NCBI GenBank assembly: GCA_963722555.1
Contig: CAVRNQ010000006.1
Coordinates: 372,001 to 436,000 of the forward strand
DNA length: 64,000 nucleotides
Direction of reading: 5' to 3'
Source: Bog-366 sp963722555
GTDB lineage: Bacteria; Acidobacteriota; Terriglobia; UBA7540
The notes below the pieces were generated by a model. It was not told the DNA's origin, searched no databases, and saw only the letters and a program-made list of their open reading frames with translations. Position numbers and translations under genes: made by a program. This document shows, piece after piece, positions 1 to 8,376 of this stretch (positions within the stretch are counted from its first letter, which is position 1; every line of letters begins with the position of its first letter).

Positions 1-245
1 AGACATCATGGTTTGATGTCTGCGGCGCACCGGCAGCGGCGCTTTTACGGGCTCAATCATCTACACGACCTCACCCTATCGCCGCACCCGCCTTCTCGAC
101 CGCCCCCTCGCTTCCTCTCCTGACCAGCGGCCAGGGTCGAGCTTCCGGTTCTGCTGCCGCCAAGATGCCTCCCTCCTCGCCGTGGATCCCATACCCTGAA
201 TCTCATAACGCAGACATCCAAAAACGATGTCTGCGCCACCCCGCC
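1..245 (+). mobile_element. Internally deleted RAYT/REP element
   Basis: This looks like a dead, miniature version of the transposase unit found intact at 18279-18935. A hairpin with AGACATC/GATGTCT arms lies at 1-22 (its outer left part is outside the window), and an inverted REP-like palindrome ending CTGCGCCACC lies at 209-245. From position 43 a frame reads FYGLNHLHDLT, matching YYGLNHLHCLT at the start of the intact transposase. Around 140-190 another frame reads QDASLLAVDP, matching EDASILSMDR at its C-terminus. The two pieces are out of frame and the catalytic middle is missing, so it cannot encode a working enzyme. Homology to the intact copy is judged by eye. Confidence 0.75.
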
Positions 246-274
246 CGTGCTGCGGCAAGTCAGAAACCACAATC

Positions 275-1384
275 CTAACTGCTGGGCGAGTACGTGAAGC
301 GGGTACAGGACTTTTCCCGATGGCGCTCCAGGGCCAGTTCGATCAGGCGATCCAGAAGTTCGGAGTATGGGACGCCGCTTGCTTCCCATAATTTGGGATA
401 CATGCTGATGGAGGTGAAGCCCGGGATGGTATTAATCTCGTTTAAGTAAACCCTTCCCGTCTTGCGGTCGAGGAGAAAATCCACCCGCCCCATGCCGGCG
501 CCGTCGATGGCCTGGAAAGCGCGCACGGCCACCTCCTGGACCTGCCGCGTTTGCCGGGCAGTGAGCGGGGCCGGAATGATGAGTTCGGAGCCTTCCTTAA
601 TGTACTTCGCTTCGTAATCGTAGAACTCGTTAACCGGCACCACTTCGCCCGGCAGGGAGGCTTGGGGGTGATCGTTTCCGAGCACGGAGCATTCGATCTC
701 GCGGGCGTCGATTCCTTTCTCAACCAGGATCTTGCGATCATATTGCGCGGCCAGATTGATTGCCGCGGGCAGTTCGCGCCGGTTGTGAACCTTGCTTATC
801 CCCACCGACGAGCCGAGGTTAGCGGGTTTCACGAACAGCGGATAGCGCAACTTCTTTTCGATGCGCTTGCGCACGGCGGTGGGATCCTTCTCCCAATCCG
901 CGCGCCGGACGAACTCCCAGGGAACGACGGGCAGGCCGGCGTCGCGAAACAGGCGCTTCATCACATCTTTATCCATGCCCACCGCGGAGGCAAGGACACC
1001 CGCGCCGACGTAGGGAAGGTCCGCCAGCTCCAGCAAACCCTGCACCGTCCCGTCTTCGCCGAAAGTGCCGTGCAAAACAGGGAAGATCACGTCAACTTCC
1101 GGTCGCGAACTGCGACCCGGAGTCGAGGGAGAAAGCGGCAGAAGCTTGGGTCCGGCGGGATCCACGGAGGGCGTGACGGGTTCGCCACTTTCCAGAACCT
1201 GCGGCAGAAGTTGCACCGCTCCGGAACCCACTCGCCAGCGTCCCTCGCGCGTGATGCCGATGGGCACGATTTCATATTTCGCCGGATCGAGCGCCTTCAT
1301 CACCGAAGCCGCGGAAAGAAGCGAGACGTCGTGCTCGCCCGAACGGCCTCCAAACAGTATGCCCACGCGGATTTTCTTGCTCAC
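275..1384 (-). CDS. ddl: D-alanine--D-alanine ligase
   Basis: Cytoplasmic ATP-dependent ligase that makes D-Ala-D-Ala for the peptidoglycan stem peptide. The N-terminal domain carries the family signature GGRSGEHDVS (residues 12-21). The ATP-grasp core has KPANLGSSVG from about residue 186, and the metal-binding end has NEINTIPGF from about residue 315. At 369 residues it is of normal length for the longer Ddl forms. The start is a GTG at 1384, chosen because the RVGILFGG strand follows directly. The genes downstream are unrelated in function. The assignment is firm at family level; the D-Ala-D-lactate variant was not excluded residue by residue. Confidence 0.95.
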   Translation of the reverse strand: MSKKIRVGILFGGRSGEHDVSLLSAASVMKALDPAKYEIVPIGITREGRWRVGSGAVQLLPQVLESGEPVTPSVDPAGPKLLPLSPSTPGRSSRPEVDVIFPVLHGTFGEDGTVQGLLELADLPYVGAGVLASAVGMDKDVMKRLFRDAGLPVVPWEFVRRADWEKDPTAVRKRIEKKLRYPLFVKPANLGSSVGISKVHNRRELPAAINLAAQYDRKILVEKGIDAREIECSVLGNDHPQASLPGEVVPVNEFYDYEAKYIKEGSELIIPAPLTARQTRQVQEVAVRAFQAIDGAGMGRVDFLLDRKTGRVYLNEINTIPGFTSISMYPKLWEASGVPYSELLDRLIELALERHREKSCTRFTYSPSS

Positions 1385-1525
1385 AAGATCTTCTTCCCCA
1401 GGGCCGAAGCCGCAAGCCCCACGCCCAGAATCGCGGTTTTATTCATGAGATCGATAATCGGATTGATCTCGACGAGTTCCGGGGATTTTGATTTTCACCG
1501 TGCTGCCCCCCCAAGGGAACCAAGC

Positions 1526-1954
1526 CTATCCCAGTGGGTGTCGCCAGCGTAGGGCAGGAAACCGGCTGAAGTCACGGTCTGTGGTAATCCATTCACTGCC
1601 GGACTCAATTGCCAACGCGGCATGATAAGCGTCGGGGATTAGGTTACCCTTGGCGCCAGCCTCTTGGCATAGGCGCACAAAGATATCCCAGTGTCTTGGC
1701 CCGGGCGTAACCCGAACATAATTCGGCCGAGTTCGCAGCCTGGCAACCACCTGGAGCGCTTCTCCCAAGGGAGTTGGAGGTCTGACGATTCCGGGGTGAG
1801 TTACGATCCGGAGGAATCCTGAGAGCACAAGATCGGACACTGCAAAGGGTTGGTCGGAGGTGATGCAGGCCTCCATCCACTGCCGAAATGCCTTGTGCTT
1901 GGGAAGTTCGGCACGGTGAGCGTACACGAGCACGTTGACATCAATCAATACCAT
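1526..1954 (-). CDS. VapC-like PIN-domain toxin (putative RNase)
   Basis: Predicted metal-dependent ribonuclease of a type II toxin-antitoxin pair. The first acidic residue sits in MVLIDVNVLVYAH, the classic PIN start, and the C-terminal acidic cluster is visible in IPDAYHAALA and WITTDRDFSRF. The ATG at 1954 is preferred over the upstream one at 1993 because it opens directly on the first PIN strand and gives a 14-base overlap with the antitoxin gene, as is usual for translationally coupled pairs. About 142 residues, normal for the family. Its RNA target cannot be deduced. Confidence 0.85.
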   Translation of the reverse strand: MVLIDVNVLVYAHRAELPKHKAFRQWMEACITSDQPFAVSDLVLSGFLRIVTHPGIVRPPTPLGEALQVVARLRTRPNYVRVTPGPRHWDIFVRLCQEAGAKGNLIPDAYHAALAIESGSEWITTDRDFSRFPALRWRHPLG

Positions 1955-2192
1955 CGCGTCCCTCCATCCGATCCAGGAGCGACGCGGAATCATCCAAATC
2001 GACGCCGGGCTGTAAGCCGTCTCCTTTGAAAGTGGGGAAACGGAACTTCGCGCGGCGCCGCGGGGTAACGCGCCGTGCTAATCTCTCGCGCAGACTGTCC
2101 TCAATGATCGCCGTCAGGGTTGTCCCCTTCTCTGCTGCGAGCCTTTTGGCTTCGGTCAATAGTTGGTCTTCCAGCCGGATCGTGGTTCTCAT
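1941..2192 (-). CDS. VapB-like ribbon-helix-helix antitoxin
   Basis: An 83-residue partner of the PIN toxin encoded just downstream. The N-terminus MRTTIRLEDQLLTEAKRLA is a ribbon-helix-helix DNA-binding start (beta strand then helix), followed by a second helix and a basic linker. The acidic C-terminal tail (VDLDDSASLLDRMEGRDG) is the expected toxin-neutralising segment. Its stop lies inside the toxin start region. By family behaviour the pair probably represses its own promoter just upstream, near 2193-2230. No clear operator was recognised. Confidence 0.8.
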   Translation of the reverse strand: MRTTIRLEDQLLTEAKRLAAEKGTTLTAIIEDSLRERLARRVTPRRRAKFRFPTFKGDGLQPGVDLDDSASLLDRMEGRDGID

Positions 2193-2272
2193 GCATCAAA
2201 GCATATCAGGAAGGCATCAATATGTCAATGGGGAGACATCCCCCCTTCCGGCCTTTTCAGGGGACGGGCTCA

Positions 2273-2430
2273 ACAGGCTGCGGAAAAACTTGTAGGCGGT
2301 GTCATTCTGAGCGAAGCGAAGAATCTCGCCCTGCGTATTCTCATGAACATACGAGATCCTTCCTTCGCTATGCTCAGGACCGCCTGCGGCTCCTCAGGAT
2401 GACAGTTTTGGCGGTTCTTCCGCAGCCTGT
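2273..2430. repeat. ACAGGCTGCGG palindromic repeat, copy 1
   Basis: A 158-bp inverted-repeat unit bounded by ACAGGCTGCGG on the left and its complement CCGCAGCCTGT on the right. Inside are GTCATTCTGAGCGAAGCG and the opposing CTCAGGATGACAG, so the whole unit can fold into one long imperfect hairpin. Related copies lie near 6475, 35308, 49042 and 58081. There is no coding content. It sits between the toxin-antitoxin promoter and the end of asnS. Confidence 0.85.
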
Positions 2431-2460
2431 CAAGGACGCCCGCTTTCGGAGGGACGCTCC

Positions 2461-3765
2461 TCAGGGAGTCAGGCGGTACAACATGCGCGGGAAGGGAATC
2501 GTCTCGCGCACGTGTTCGAGCCCGCAAATCCAGGCCACGACACGTTCGATACCCATGCCGAAGCCGGAATGCGGCACGGTGCCGTAACGGCGCAGGTCCA
2601 GATACCATTCGAAGGCCTGGCGGGGCAGGCCGTGCTCCTGAAGGCGCTGTTCGAGCAAGGCGAGGTCAGCGAGCCGTTCACCCCCGCCGATGATTTCGCC
2701 GTAGCCCTCGGGAGCAAGCATATCCACGCACAGCGCCACATCCGGGCGCGCGGGGTCGGGCGCCATGTAGAAGGCCTTTACTTGGCTGGGGTAACGGTGA
2801 ACCAGGATGGGTTTTTCGGAGTTTTCGGAAAGCAGCGTTTCGTCCGTGCCGCCGAAGTCACCGCCCCACTGGATTTCGCTCCCTTTCTCCTGCAGAATCT
2901 TCACGGCTTCGTCGTAGCTCAGGCGCGGGAAGGGAGGCCGGATCCTCTCCAGGTTCTCGATTTTCCGCTCCAGCGTGGTGAGCTCCGGCCGGCGCTTCTC
3001 CAGCACGCGCGCCACCACAAAGGCTACCAGTTCCTCGCCCAGCGCCATGGTGTCTTCGAGGTGGGCAAAGGCGACTTCCGGTTCAACCATCCAGAACTCC
3101 GTCAGGTGGCGCCGCGTTTTGGATTTTTCAGCGCGAAAGGTGGGTCCGAAGCAGTAGGTCTTGCCGACAGCCATAGCGGCAGCTTCATTGTAGAGCTGCC
3201 CGGACTGCGTGAGGTAAGCCTTGTCGTCAAAGTAGTTAACTTCGAAGAGCGTCGTCGTGCCCTCGCACGCCGCGGGGGTGAAGATGGGGGTATCCACCAG
3301 GGTGAAGCCGCGGTCGTCAAAGAAATCGCGCACCGCCTTGATGATCTCGTGGCGCACACCCAGGATGGCGCGCTGGCGCGTGGAGCGCAGCCACAGGTGG
3401 CGGTGGTCCATGAGATACTCAATCCCGTGCTCCTTGGGCGTGATGGGGTAAGGAGCGTCCGCCGGAATGAGCTGCAGGACTTCCACGTTAGAGACGTCCA
3501 GTTCATAGCCTCCCGGCGCACGCTGGTCGGCCCGCACCTTGCCGGTGACGCGCAGGGAAGACTCCTGGGTCAGGCCGCGCACGCGGTCGAATATCTCCGG
3601 CGGAACGGCGCTTTTTACCACGACGCCTTGAATGATTCCCGTGCCATCGCGGAAAAGTGGAAACAGCAGCTTGCCGCTTTCGCGCAGGTTGTAAAGCCAG
3701 CCTTCGAGGGTTACTTCCTGGGCCACGTGTTCCGAGACTCGGCGGATTTCAACCGTAGGGGTCAA
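2461..3765 (-). CDS. asnS: Asparaginyl-tRNA synthetase
   Basis: Class IIb aminoacyl-tRNA synthetase that charges tRNA(Asn) in the cytoplasm. The first ~100 residues form an OB-fold anticodon-binding domain (VTLEGWLYNLRESGK). The catalytic domain has motif 2 around FRAEKSKTRRHLTEFW and motif 3 GFGMGIERVV close to the C-terminus. The 434-residue length fits AsnS. The start overlaps the stop of the upstream sugar-isomerase-like gene by four bases (ATGA, 3762-3765), so the two are probably translated together. A nondiscriminating AspS is the main alternative; the overall pattern favours AsnS. Confidence 0.9.
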   Translation of the reverse strand: MTPTVEIRRVSEHVAQEVTLEGWLYNLRESGKLLFPLFRDGTGIIQGVVVKSAVPPEIFDRVRGLTQESSLRVTGKVRADQRAPGGYELDVSNVEVLQLIPADAPYPITPKEHGIEYLMDHRHLWLRSTRQRAILGVRHEIIKAVRDFFDDRGFTLVDTPIFTPAACEGTTTLFEVNYFDDKAYLTQSGQLYNEAAAMAVGKTYCFGPTFRAEKSKTRRHLTEFWMVEPEVAFAHLEDTMALGEELVAFVVARVLEKRRPELTTLERKIENLERIRPPFPRLSYDEAVKILQEKGSEIQWGGDFGGTDETLLSENSEKPILVHRYPSQVKAFYMAPDPARPDVALCVDMLAPEGYGEIIGGGERLADLALLEQRLQEHGLPRQAFEWYLDLRRYGTVPHSGFGMGIERVVAWICGLEHVRETIPFPRMLYRLTP

Positions 3766-4601
3766 GTGTCAATTCCTCCTCCCGCAAGGTTCTCCATGCG
3801 GTCGATGACTCCGGCCAGGCGCGCGAGGCTGCTCCGCTCCGGCCCGTAGTTGCGCACTTCGAAAAGCACCGGAAACTGGCCCTGGCCGCGGCTCAGCTCA
3901 CGGACGGTTTCCGTCCAATCGATTTCACCTTCAAAGGGCATCAGGTGGTCGTCTTTTTCGCGGCGATTGTCGTGAACGTGGGTGGAGGCGATGCGTTCGC
4001 GCAGGGTCTCGAACGCCGCGTGCACGCCGCAAGTCATATAGGCATGGCCTACATCCAGGCAAATCTTCAGGTTCAAACGCGTGTACTGGAGGAAGTGCAC
4101 GAGGCGCTCGGGCGTGCCGAGTTCGTTGGGAATGTTCTCCAGAAGCAATTGCACGCCACGCTCCTTGGCGTAGACGTTGAGATGTTCGAGCGAGGTCATG
4201 GCGGCATCGAATTTGTTGATGCCGTATTCCTCCTCCGGCAACCCCATGTGCAGGATGAGGTAGCGGAAAGGCAGGTGGTCCGCGATATCGAGCGCGCGCT
4301 TGACCTCGTCCATGGAATCGATGCGCAGGCGGCGCTCAAGGTAGGCGATGGAAACGGCAAGCCCGCCCCGCTGCCCCCAATCCGCGTCGGCGTAAAGCGG
4401 CGCGTGCACGGAGTGCAGGCTCACCTGATGGTCGCGGAACCATTCCGCCACGTCGCGCACGTGGTTGGGGTCGGTGTAGTCGAGGTGCTGGCGGGCCGCG
4501 AAAAGCTCGAGGTTCCGGATGCCCGCCCCCAGGATTTGATCCAGGATGTGTGAACTGAGCCGCTCGTTAACGTAGAGATAGGTGGAGAGTCCATATTCCA
4601 T
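3762..4601 (-). CDS. Sugar phosphate isomerase/epimerase-like TIM barrel
   Basis: A 279-residue protein of the AP-endonuclease-2 / xylose-isomerase-like TIM barrel family. Metal-ligand motifs are spread through the barrel: VSLHSVHAPLY, LLLENIPNE, CLDVGHAYM, STHVHDNRREKDDH and the late VLFEVRN. The family includes sugar epimerases and endonuclease IV; the substrate cannot be told from sequence. It is the middle gene of a tight three-gene minus-strand group, touching ggt upstream (TGATG) and overlapping asnS downstream (ATGA). The grouping may be transcriptional convenience, since no shared pathway is obvious. Confidence 0.8.
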   Translation of the reverse strand: MEYGLSTYLYVNERLSSHILDQILGAGIRNLELFAARQHLDYTDPNHVRDVAEWFRDHQVSLHSVHAPLYADADWGQRGGLAVSIAYLERRLRIDSMDEVKRALDIADHLPFRYLILHMGLPEEEYGINKFDAAMTSLEHLNVYAKERGVQLLLENIPNELGTPERLVHFLQYTRLNLKICLDVGHAYMTCGVHAAFETLRERIASTHVHDNRREKDDHLMPFEGEIDWTETVRELSRGQGQFPVLFEVRNYGPERSSLARLAGVIDRMENLAGGGIDT

Positions 4602-6262
4602 CAGTAGCCGACCGCCTTTCCATCCGCACGGGGATCAGAAGCGCCGAAGCGCCATCCCGACGCGGGGTCGATCGCGATGGCCTCGCAGTCGCCCAGGCCA
4701 TCGCGAAAGCTCAGGGGATAGCCTGCCTGCTGCAATTTCTCGAGGGTGTCAGAAGAAAAGCCCACGCGCTCGAGCGTCAGGGTGTCTGGGATCCATTGAT
4801 CATGGAAGCGTGGCGAGGTCACCGCTTGCAATATATCCATCTTATAAACTAGGTTATTCAGCAATACCTGTAGTACGGTATTGATGATGGTGCCGCCGCC
4901 GGGGGAGCCCAGCACGAGCCGAACCTTGCCATCGCGAGTCACGAGGGTGGGGGTCATGGAGGAGAGCGGGCGCTTGTGGGCCGCGATAGCGTTGGCTTCG
5001 CCCTGCATCAGCCCGAACATGTTGGGCTCGCCGGGCTTGGCCGCGAAGTCGTCCATTTCATTGTTCAGCAGAAAGCCCGCGCCTTCCACGGTCACGCCGC
5101 AGCCGAACCAGCCGTTCAGAGTGTAAGTGTTTGAGACGGCATTGCCCTCAGCGTCCACCACGGAGAAATGCGTCGTCGAGCCGGATTCAAAAGCCTGCGG
5201 CTGGCCGGGCCGGACGGGAGCTTCCGGCTTCGCCTGGAGAATCTCGTCGCGCAGCAGGGCGGCATAGCGGGGCGACGTGAGGCCGGCAACCGGCACGGAG
5301 ACGAATTCAGGGTCGCCCAAGTAAGTGGCGCGGTCGGCATAAGCGCGGCGCATGGTTTCGGCGATCAGATGGATCGATGCATAGGAGTTCGGTGTGCCCA
5401 AGTCGAGCGGCTCGAGCACGTTGAGCATTTCGATGAGCATCGTGCCGCCGGAGCTGGGCGGCGGGGCGCTCAGAACCTCGAACCCGCGAAAGTGGCCGAC
5501 CAGGGGCGGGCGCAACTTGGCCTGGTACTGCTCCAAGTCCGCGCGCGAGATCAGGCCGTGGTACTTCTGCATGGTCGCAACGAGCGCTTTGGCCACCGCG
5601 CCCTGGTAAAACCCTGGCGAGCCGCGCCGGGCAATTTCCGCGAGCGTGCGCGCGAGGTCAGGCTGCCGGAAGGTTGTCCCGGGCTCGGCGAGGTGCCCGT
5701 CATGCAGGAAGATGTGGCGCGAACCGTCGAATTCCTCCAGCAGCGCACGTTCCGCACCCAACCCTTGGGCGAGTTCGTAGCTGAGGGGGAAACCGTTCCT
5801 GGCCAGGCGGATGGCCGGCGCCATGACGCGCCCGAGGCCCAGCTTGCCATACTTCTCCTCCGCCAGCGCCAGACCCCGCACCGTGCCGGGAACTCCGGCG
5901 GAGCGCGCGCCGACGGAGCTGGCGTCGGGAATCAAATGCCCCTGCCCGTCCTGGTACATGGTGGGTGAGGCGGCCGCCGGCGCCTGCTCGCGGTAGTCCA
6001 CTACAACCGCGTCGCCCGACGCCATACGAATCAGCATGAAGCCGCCCCCTCCCAGGTTCCCGGCCTGGGGGAAAGTTACGGCCAGCGCGAATCCCACGGC
6101 CACCGCGGCGTCCACCGCGTTTCCGCCCGCCCGGAGGATTTCCACTCCAACCTGGCTCGCCAGCGGTTCGCTCGACGCCACCATGCCGTGGCGCGCGGCC
6201 ACGGGACTGAGCGCGTAAGCCGGCAGCGCCACGAGCGCAGTCAACAGCACGCACAGGGGCAT
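4601..6262 (-). CDS. ggt: Gamma-glutamyltransferase (glutathione hydrolase)
   Basis: Exported Ntn-hydrolase that cleaves gamma-glutamyl bonds of glutathione and transfers or hydrolyses the glutamyl group. The start at 6262 gives MPLCVLLTALVALPAYA, a good signal peptide; an in-frame ATG at 6331 would put 23 residues in front of it. The autoprocessing and catalytic threonine is in GSTTHFSVVD (about residue 363), followed by the usual SNTYTLN. Late glycine motif GSPGGGTIINT is present. Total 553 residues, normal for the proenzyme that splits into large and small subunits. First gene of the group leading to asnS. Confidence 0.93.
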   Translation of the reverse strand: MPLCVLLTALVALPAYALSPVAARHGMVASSEPLASQVGVEILRAGGNAVDAAVAVGFALAVTFPQAGNLGGGGFMLIRMASGDAVVVDYREQAPAAASPTMYQDGQGHLIPDASSVGARSAGVPGTVRGLALAEEKYGKLGLGRVMAPAIRLARNGFPLSYELAQGLGAERALLEEFDGSRHIFLHDGHLAEPGTTFRQPDLARTLAEIARRGSPGFYQGAVAKALVATMQKYHGLISRADLEQYQAKLRPPLVGHFRGFEVLSAPPPSSGGTMLIEMLNVLEPLDLGTPNSYASIHLIAETMRRAYADRATYLGDPEFVSVPVAGLTSPRYAALLRDEILQAKPEAPVRPGQPQAFESGSTTHFSVVDAEGNAVSNTYTLNGWFGCGVTVEGAGFLLNNEMDDFAAKPGEPNMFGLMQGEANAIAAHKRPLSSMTPTLVTRDGKVRLVLGSPGGGTIINTVLQVLLNNLVYKMDILQAVTSPRFHDQWIPDTLTLERVGFSSDTLEKLQQAGYPLSFRDGLGDCEAIAIDPASGWRFGASDPRADGKAVGY

Positions 6263-6474
6263 GAGACGCTTAGAGGGCACGGAAAACACCTGCTCGGTAA
6301 AAGGGACTTCCTGACAACGGGACGCAACCATACGTTTGTAAGAGTAGAACTCTAGGGGAAAAGCTGGGGTGCGTCAAGGCGAGGGGGCAGCAGGTGCCAT
6401 ACACCCGCGGATTATGCCCAGAGAAATTTCCCGCAGCGGGCTGGTTTCGATTAGAATCCGGACGTAGTTGCTAA

Positions 6475-6720
6475 ACAGGCTGCGGAATAACCGCCATGAC
6501 TGTCATCCTGAGGAGGTCGTCCGCGGCGACCGGTCCTGAGTGAAACGAAGGAAGGATCCCCGCATTTGCCTGATTCTACAAATGCGCATACGTTGTCATT
6601 CTGAGCGAGCGCAGCGAGCGAAGAACCCCCGCAGTTTGTCCTTTTCACTCACCCAGGCGAACTGCCGAGGTCCTTCGCTTCGCTCAGGATGACAGAGCGA
6701 AGGGCTCAGAATGACAGCAG
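6475..6720. repeat. ACAGGCTGCGG palindromic repeat, copy 2 (compound)
   Basis: The left edge ACAGGCTGCGG is present at 6475. Inside are several alternating copies of GTCATYCTGAG and CTCAGGATGACAG, including one at 6596 and another near 6684. The matching right edge CCGCAGCCTGT is missing, so this looks like two units merged, with decay of one end. It fills most of the 6263-6754 gap between ggt and the divergent membrane-protein gene. Confidence 0.75.
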
Positions 6721-6754
6721 GGGCGCCATTCGAACTCTGCTGGGGAGAGGCCTG

Positions 6755-7339
6755 ATGGATTGGGAGTTGCTTGAGGCACTCCGCGAAGATTGGACGCCAG
6801 TCTCGAAGCCGGTGCGGATCGGCTGGCTGGCCTTTTACGGTATCTTCCTCCTCTACGCACTGACGAACAGGACCGGCTATCTTCTCATCGATTACGTGTT
6901 CGTGCCCATCCACGAGGGCGGGCACCTGCTCTTCGGCTATTTTGGCCACACCCTGATGGTGGCGGGAGGAACGATCCTGCAGCTCGGTGTGCCGGCGCTG
7001 TTGGCCCTCTACTTTGTGGTTCAGCGCCAGCTCACCGGCGTCGCGTTTTGCGCGTTCTTCTTCTTTGAGAACTTCCTGAACGTCGCTACATACATGGCGG
7101 ATTCGCGCCGGATGGAATTGCAGTACGTCACCGTCGGTGATCCGGATTTGGCCGAGCACGACTGGGCCACGCTGTTCACGCAAATGGGCGTGCTGGAATA
7201 TGACACGAAGATTGCCACTGTCGTCCGTCTGATCGGCTGGCTTGGCATGATCGCCGTAGTCGTCTGGCTCGGGTGGAGAACGAAAGTTCCGACGCGCCCT
7301 GCGGGTCCCCGTTCTCTTCGTTCCTACCCGCGAGTCTGA
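6755..7339 (+). CDS. Membrane protein with an HEGGH (HExxH) zinc-site motif
   Basis: A 194-residue polytopic membrane protein of unassigned family. The start at 6755 (MDWELLEALRED) follows GGGGAGAGG; an earlier in-frame ATG at 6689 lies inside repeat DNA. Hydrophobic segments surround PIHEGGHLLFGYFGH, so an HExxH metalloprotease-type motif sits at a membrane segment, as in site-2 proteases (M50). A later FFENFLNVATYMADSRR could supply more polar membrane residues. The length is short for a full S2P and the usual DG motif was not found. It lies 440 bp upstream of an ECF sigma/anti-sigma pair on the same strand, which raises the possibility that it processes the anti-sigma factor. Function is inference only. 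Confidence 0.6.
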   Translation: MDWELLEALREDWTPVSKPVRIGWLAFYGIFLLYALTNRTGYLLIDYVFVPIHEGGHLLFGYFGHTLMVAGGTILQLGVPALLALYFVVQRQLTGVAFCAFFFFENFLNVATYMADSRRMELQYVTVGDPDLAEHDWATLFTQMGVLEYDTKIATVVRLIGWLGMIAVVVWLGWRTKVPTRPAGPRSLRSYPRV

Positions 7340-7782
7340 TTCGGTCGAGTCCAACTATGGAGGAAAACTTCCCCCCTCCGACTGAGCACGGCGGAATCGT
7401 GCGTTGCCGCTCCGGCGCGACGCGGCGGGGATCGCGGTCCGGTATGGGTCATGGATTCGCGCTATGGCGGGAATGAAGCGGCGAAAGCTGGAGACGCCCC
7501 GCTCCACGTGAAACACCTCCCCATATCGGCTATCGGCAGAAACGGACTGGTGGTTGAATCGGTCGAGCCCTCCGCGCGCTGGGCGCGCCCATCAGGTCGA
7601 GACGAGCCTCCCATGAGACGCGCGCTGAATCCCGAAATGCACCATTTGCACGCATGGACAAACAGTCTGGTGCGGCACGGGGCTCCCTTCTGCTACAATG
7701 CCGCCGAGCTTCCTGACCGTTTCGCTGGCCGGGGTATCGCGCCGAGCTGGCGACCTGTCACAACCGGCCGAGGTACGGTGTA
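7340..7782 (+). other. Leader region of the sigma-factor operon
   Basis: No convincing gene in these 443 bases. It holds a CCCCATATCGGCTATCGGCAG-type block (about 7511-7531) that recurs near 48732. A TACAAT at about 7694-7699, some 85 bases before the sigma-factor start, could be a -10 box, but no good -35 partner was seen. An ECF-type self-activated promoter may also lie here and cannot be recognised without knowing the sigma specificity. Confidence 0.4.
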
Positions 7783-8376
7783 GTGGACCAAGATGTGGAG
7801 TTGCTTAAACGGTGCCTCGCCGGCGAAAACTCGGCTTGGGAAGGTCTGCTCAGGGTCTACACCCGGAAAACCTATAACCTCTGCTACCGCTTCACGGGAA
7901 GGGCGGAGGAAGCTGAAGATCTGACGCAAGAGGTCTTCATTAAAATCTTCCAAACTTTGCGGAGTTACGATGCCGGGCAGGGCTCATTCTCCACATGGTT
8001 GCACCGTGTGGCACGCAACCACCTCGTAGACCATTATCGGCGCACCAAGCGGGATCGGATGACGTCGTCGATCGAGGATGACCTGGCGACCTTCGAAGAC
8101 AAGCCCGGCCCGGGGGTGGAGCCAACCAGCCATGTGGAGGCTCGGGAGCGGAAGGAACTGCTGCAGCAGGGTCTCGACCGGCTGTCGCCGGACTTGCGGG
8201 AGGCCGTGGTCCTGCGCGACCTGCATGACCTTGACTACGAGGAGATCGCCCAGGTCCTGGGGGTCCCCCAGGGCACGGTGAAATCTCGAATTAATCGGGG
8301 AAGATTGGAACTTGCGCGGGTCTTAAAGCGTATGGAAGGAGTGAGAGGCCCCGCAAAGGCGGGAAGCGAGCCATGA
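7783..8376 (+). CDS. ECF-type RNA polymerase sigma factor
   Basis: Alternative sigma factor of 197 residues. Region 2 is clear: FTGRAEEAEDLTQEVFIKIF and then FSTWLHRVARNHLVDHYRR (residues ~45-90). After a linker with EDKPGPGVEP, region 4 has DLREAVVLRDLHDLDYEEIA and the helix-turn-helix VPQGTVKSRINRGR near the C-terminus. No region 3 is present, as expected for ECF factors. Translation starts at a GTG (7783). The last codons overlap the next gene by four bases (8373-8376), so it is coupled to its anti-sigma factor. It heads the operon running to 12790 and probably drives it. Confidence 0.93.
   Translation: MDQDVELLKRCLAGENSAWEGLLRVYTRKTYNLCYRFTGRAEEAEDLTQEVFIKIFQTLRSYDAGQGSFSTWLHRVARNHLVDHYRRTKRDRMTSSIEDDLATFEDKPGPGVEPTSHVEARERKELLQQGLDRLSPDLREAVVLRDLHDLDYEEIAQVLGVPQGTVKSRINRGRLELARVLKRMEGVRGPAKAGSEP

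Noticed and set aside
551..1552. Long plus-strand ORF of 333 residues opposite ddl
   Set aside because: It is the antisense shadow of ddl, its translation is basic and low in hydrophobic pattern, and no family was recognised.
2512..3849. 445-residue plus-strand ORF opposite asnS
   Set aside because: The coding strand is clearly asnS with class II motifs; the antisense frame is open only because of high GC.
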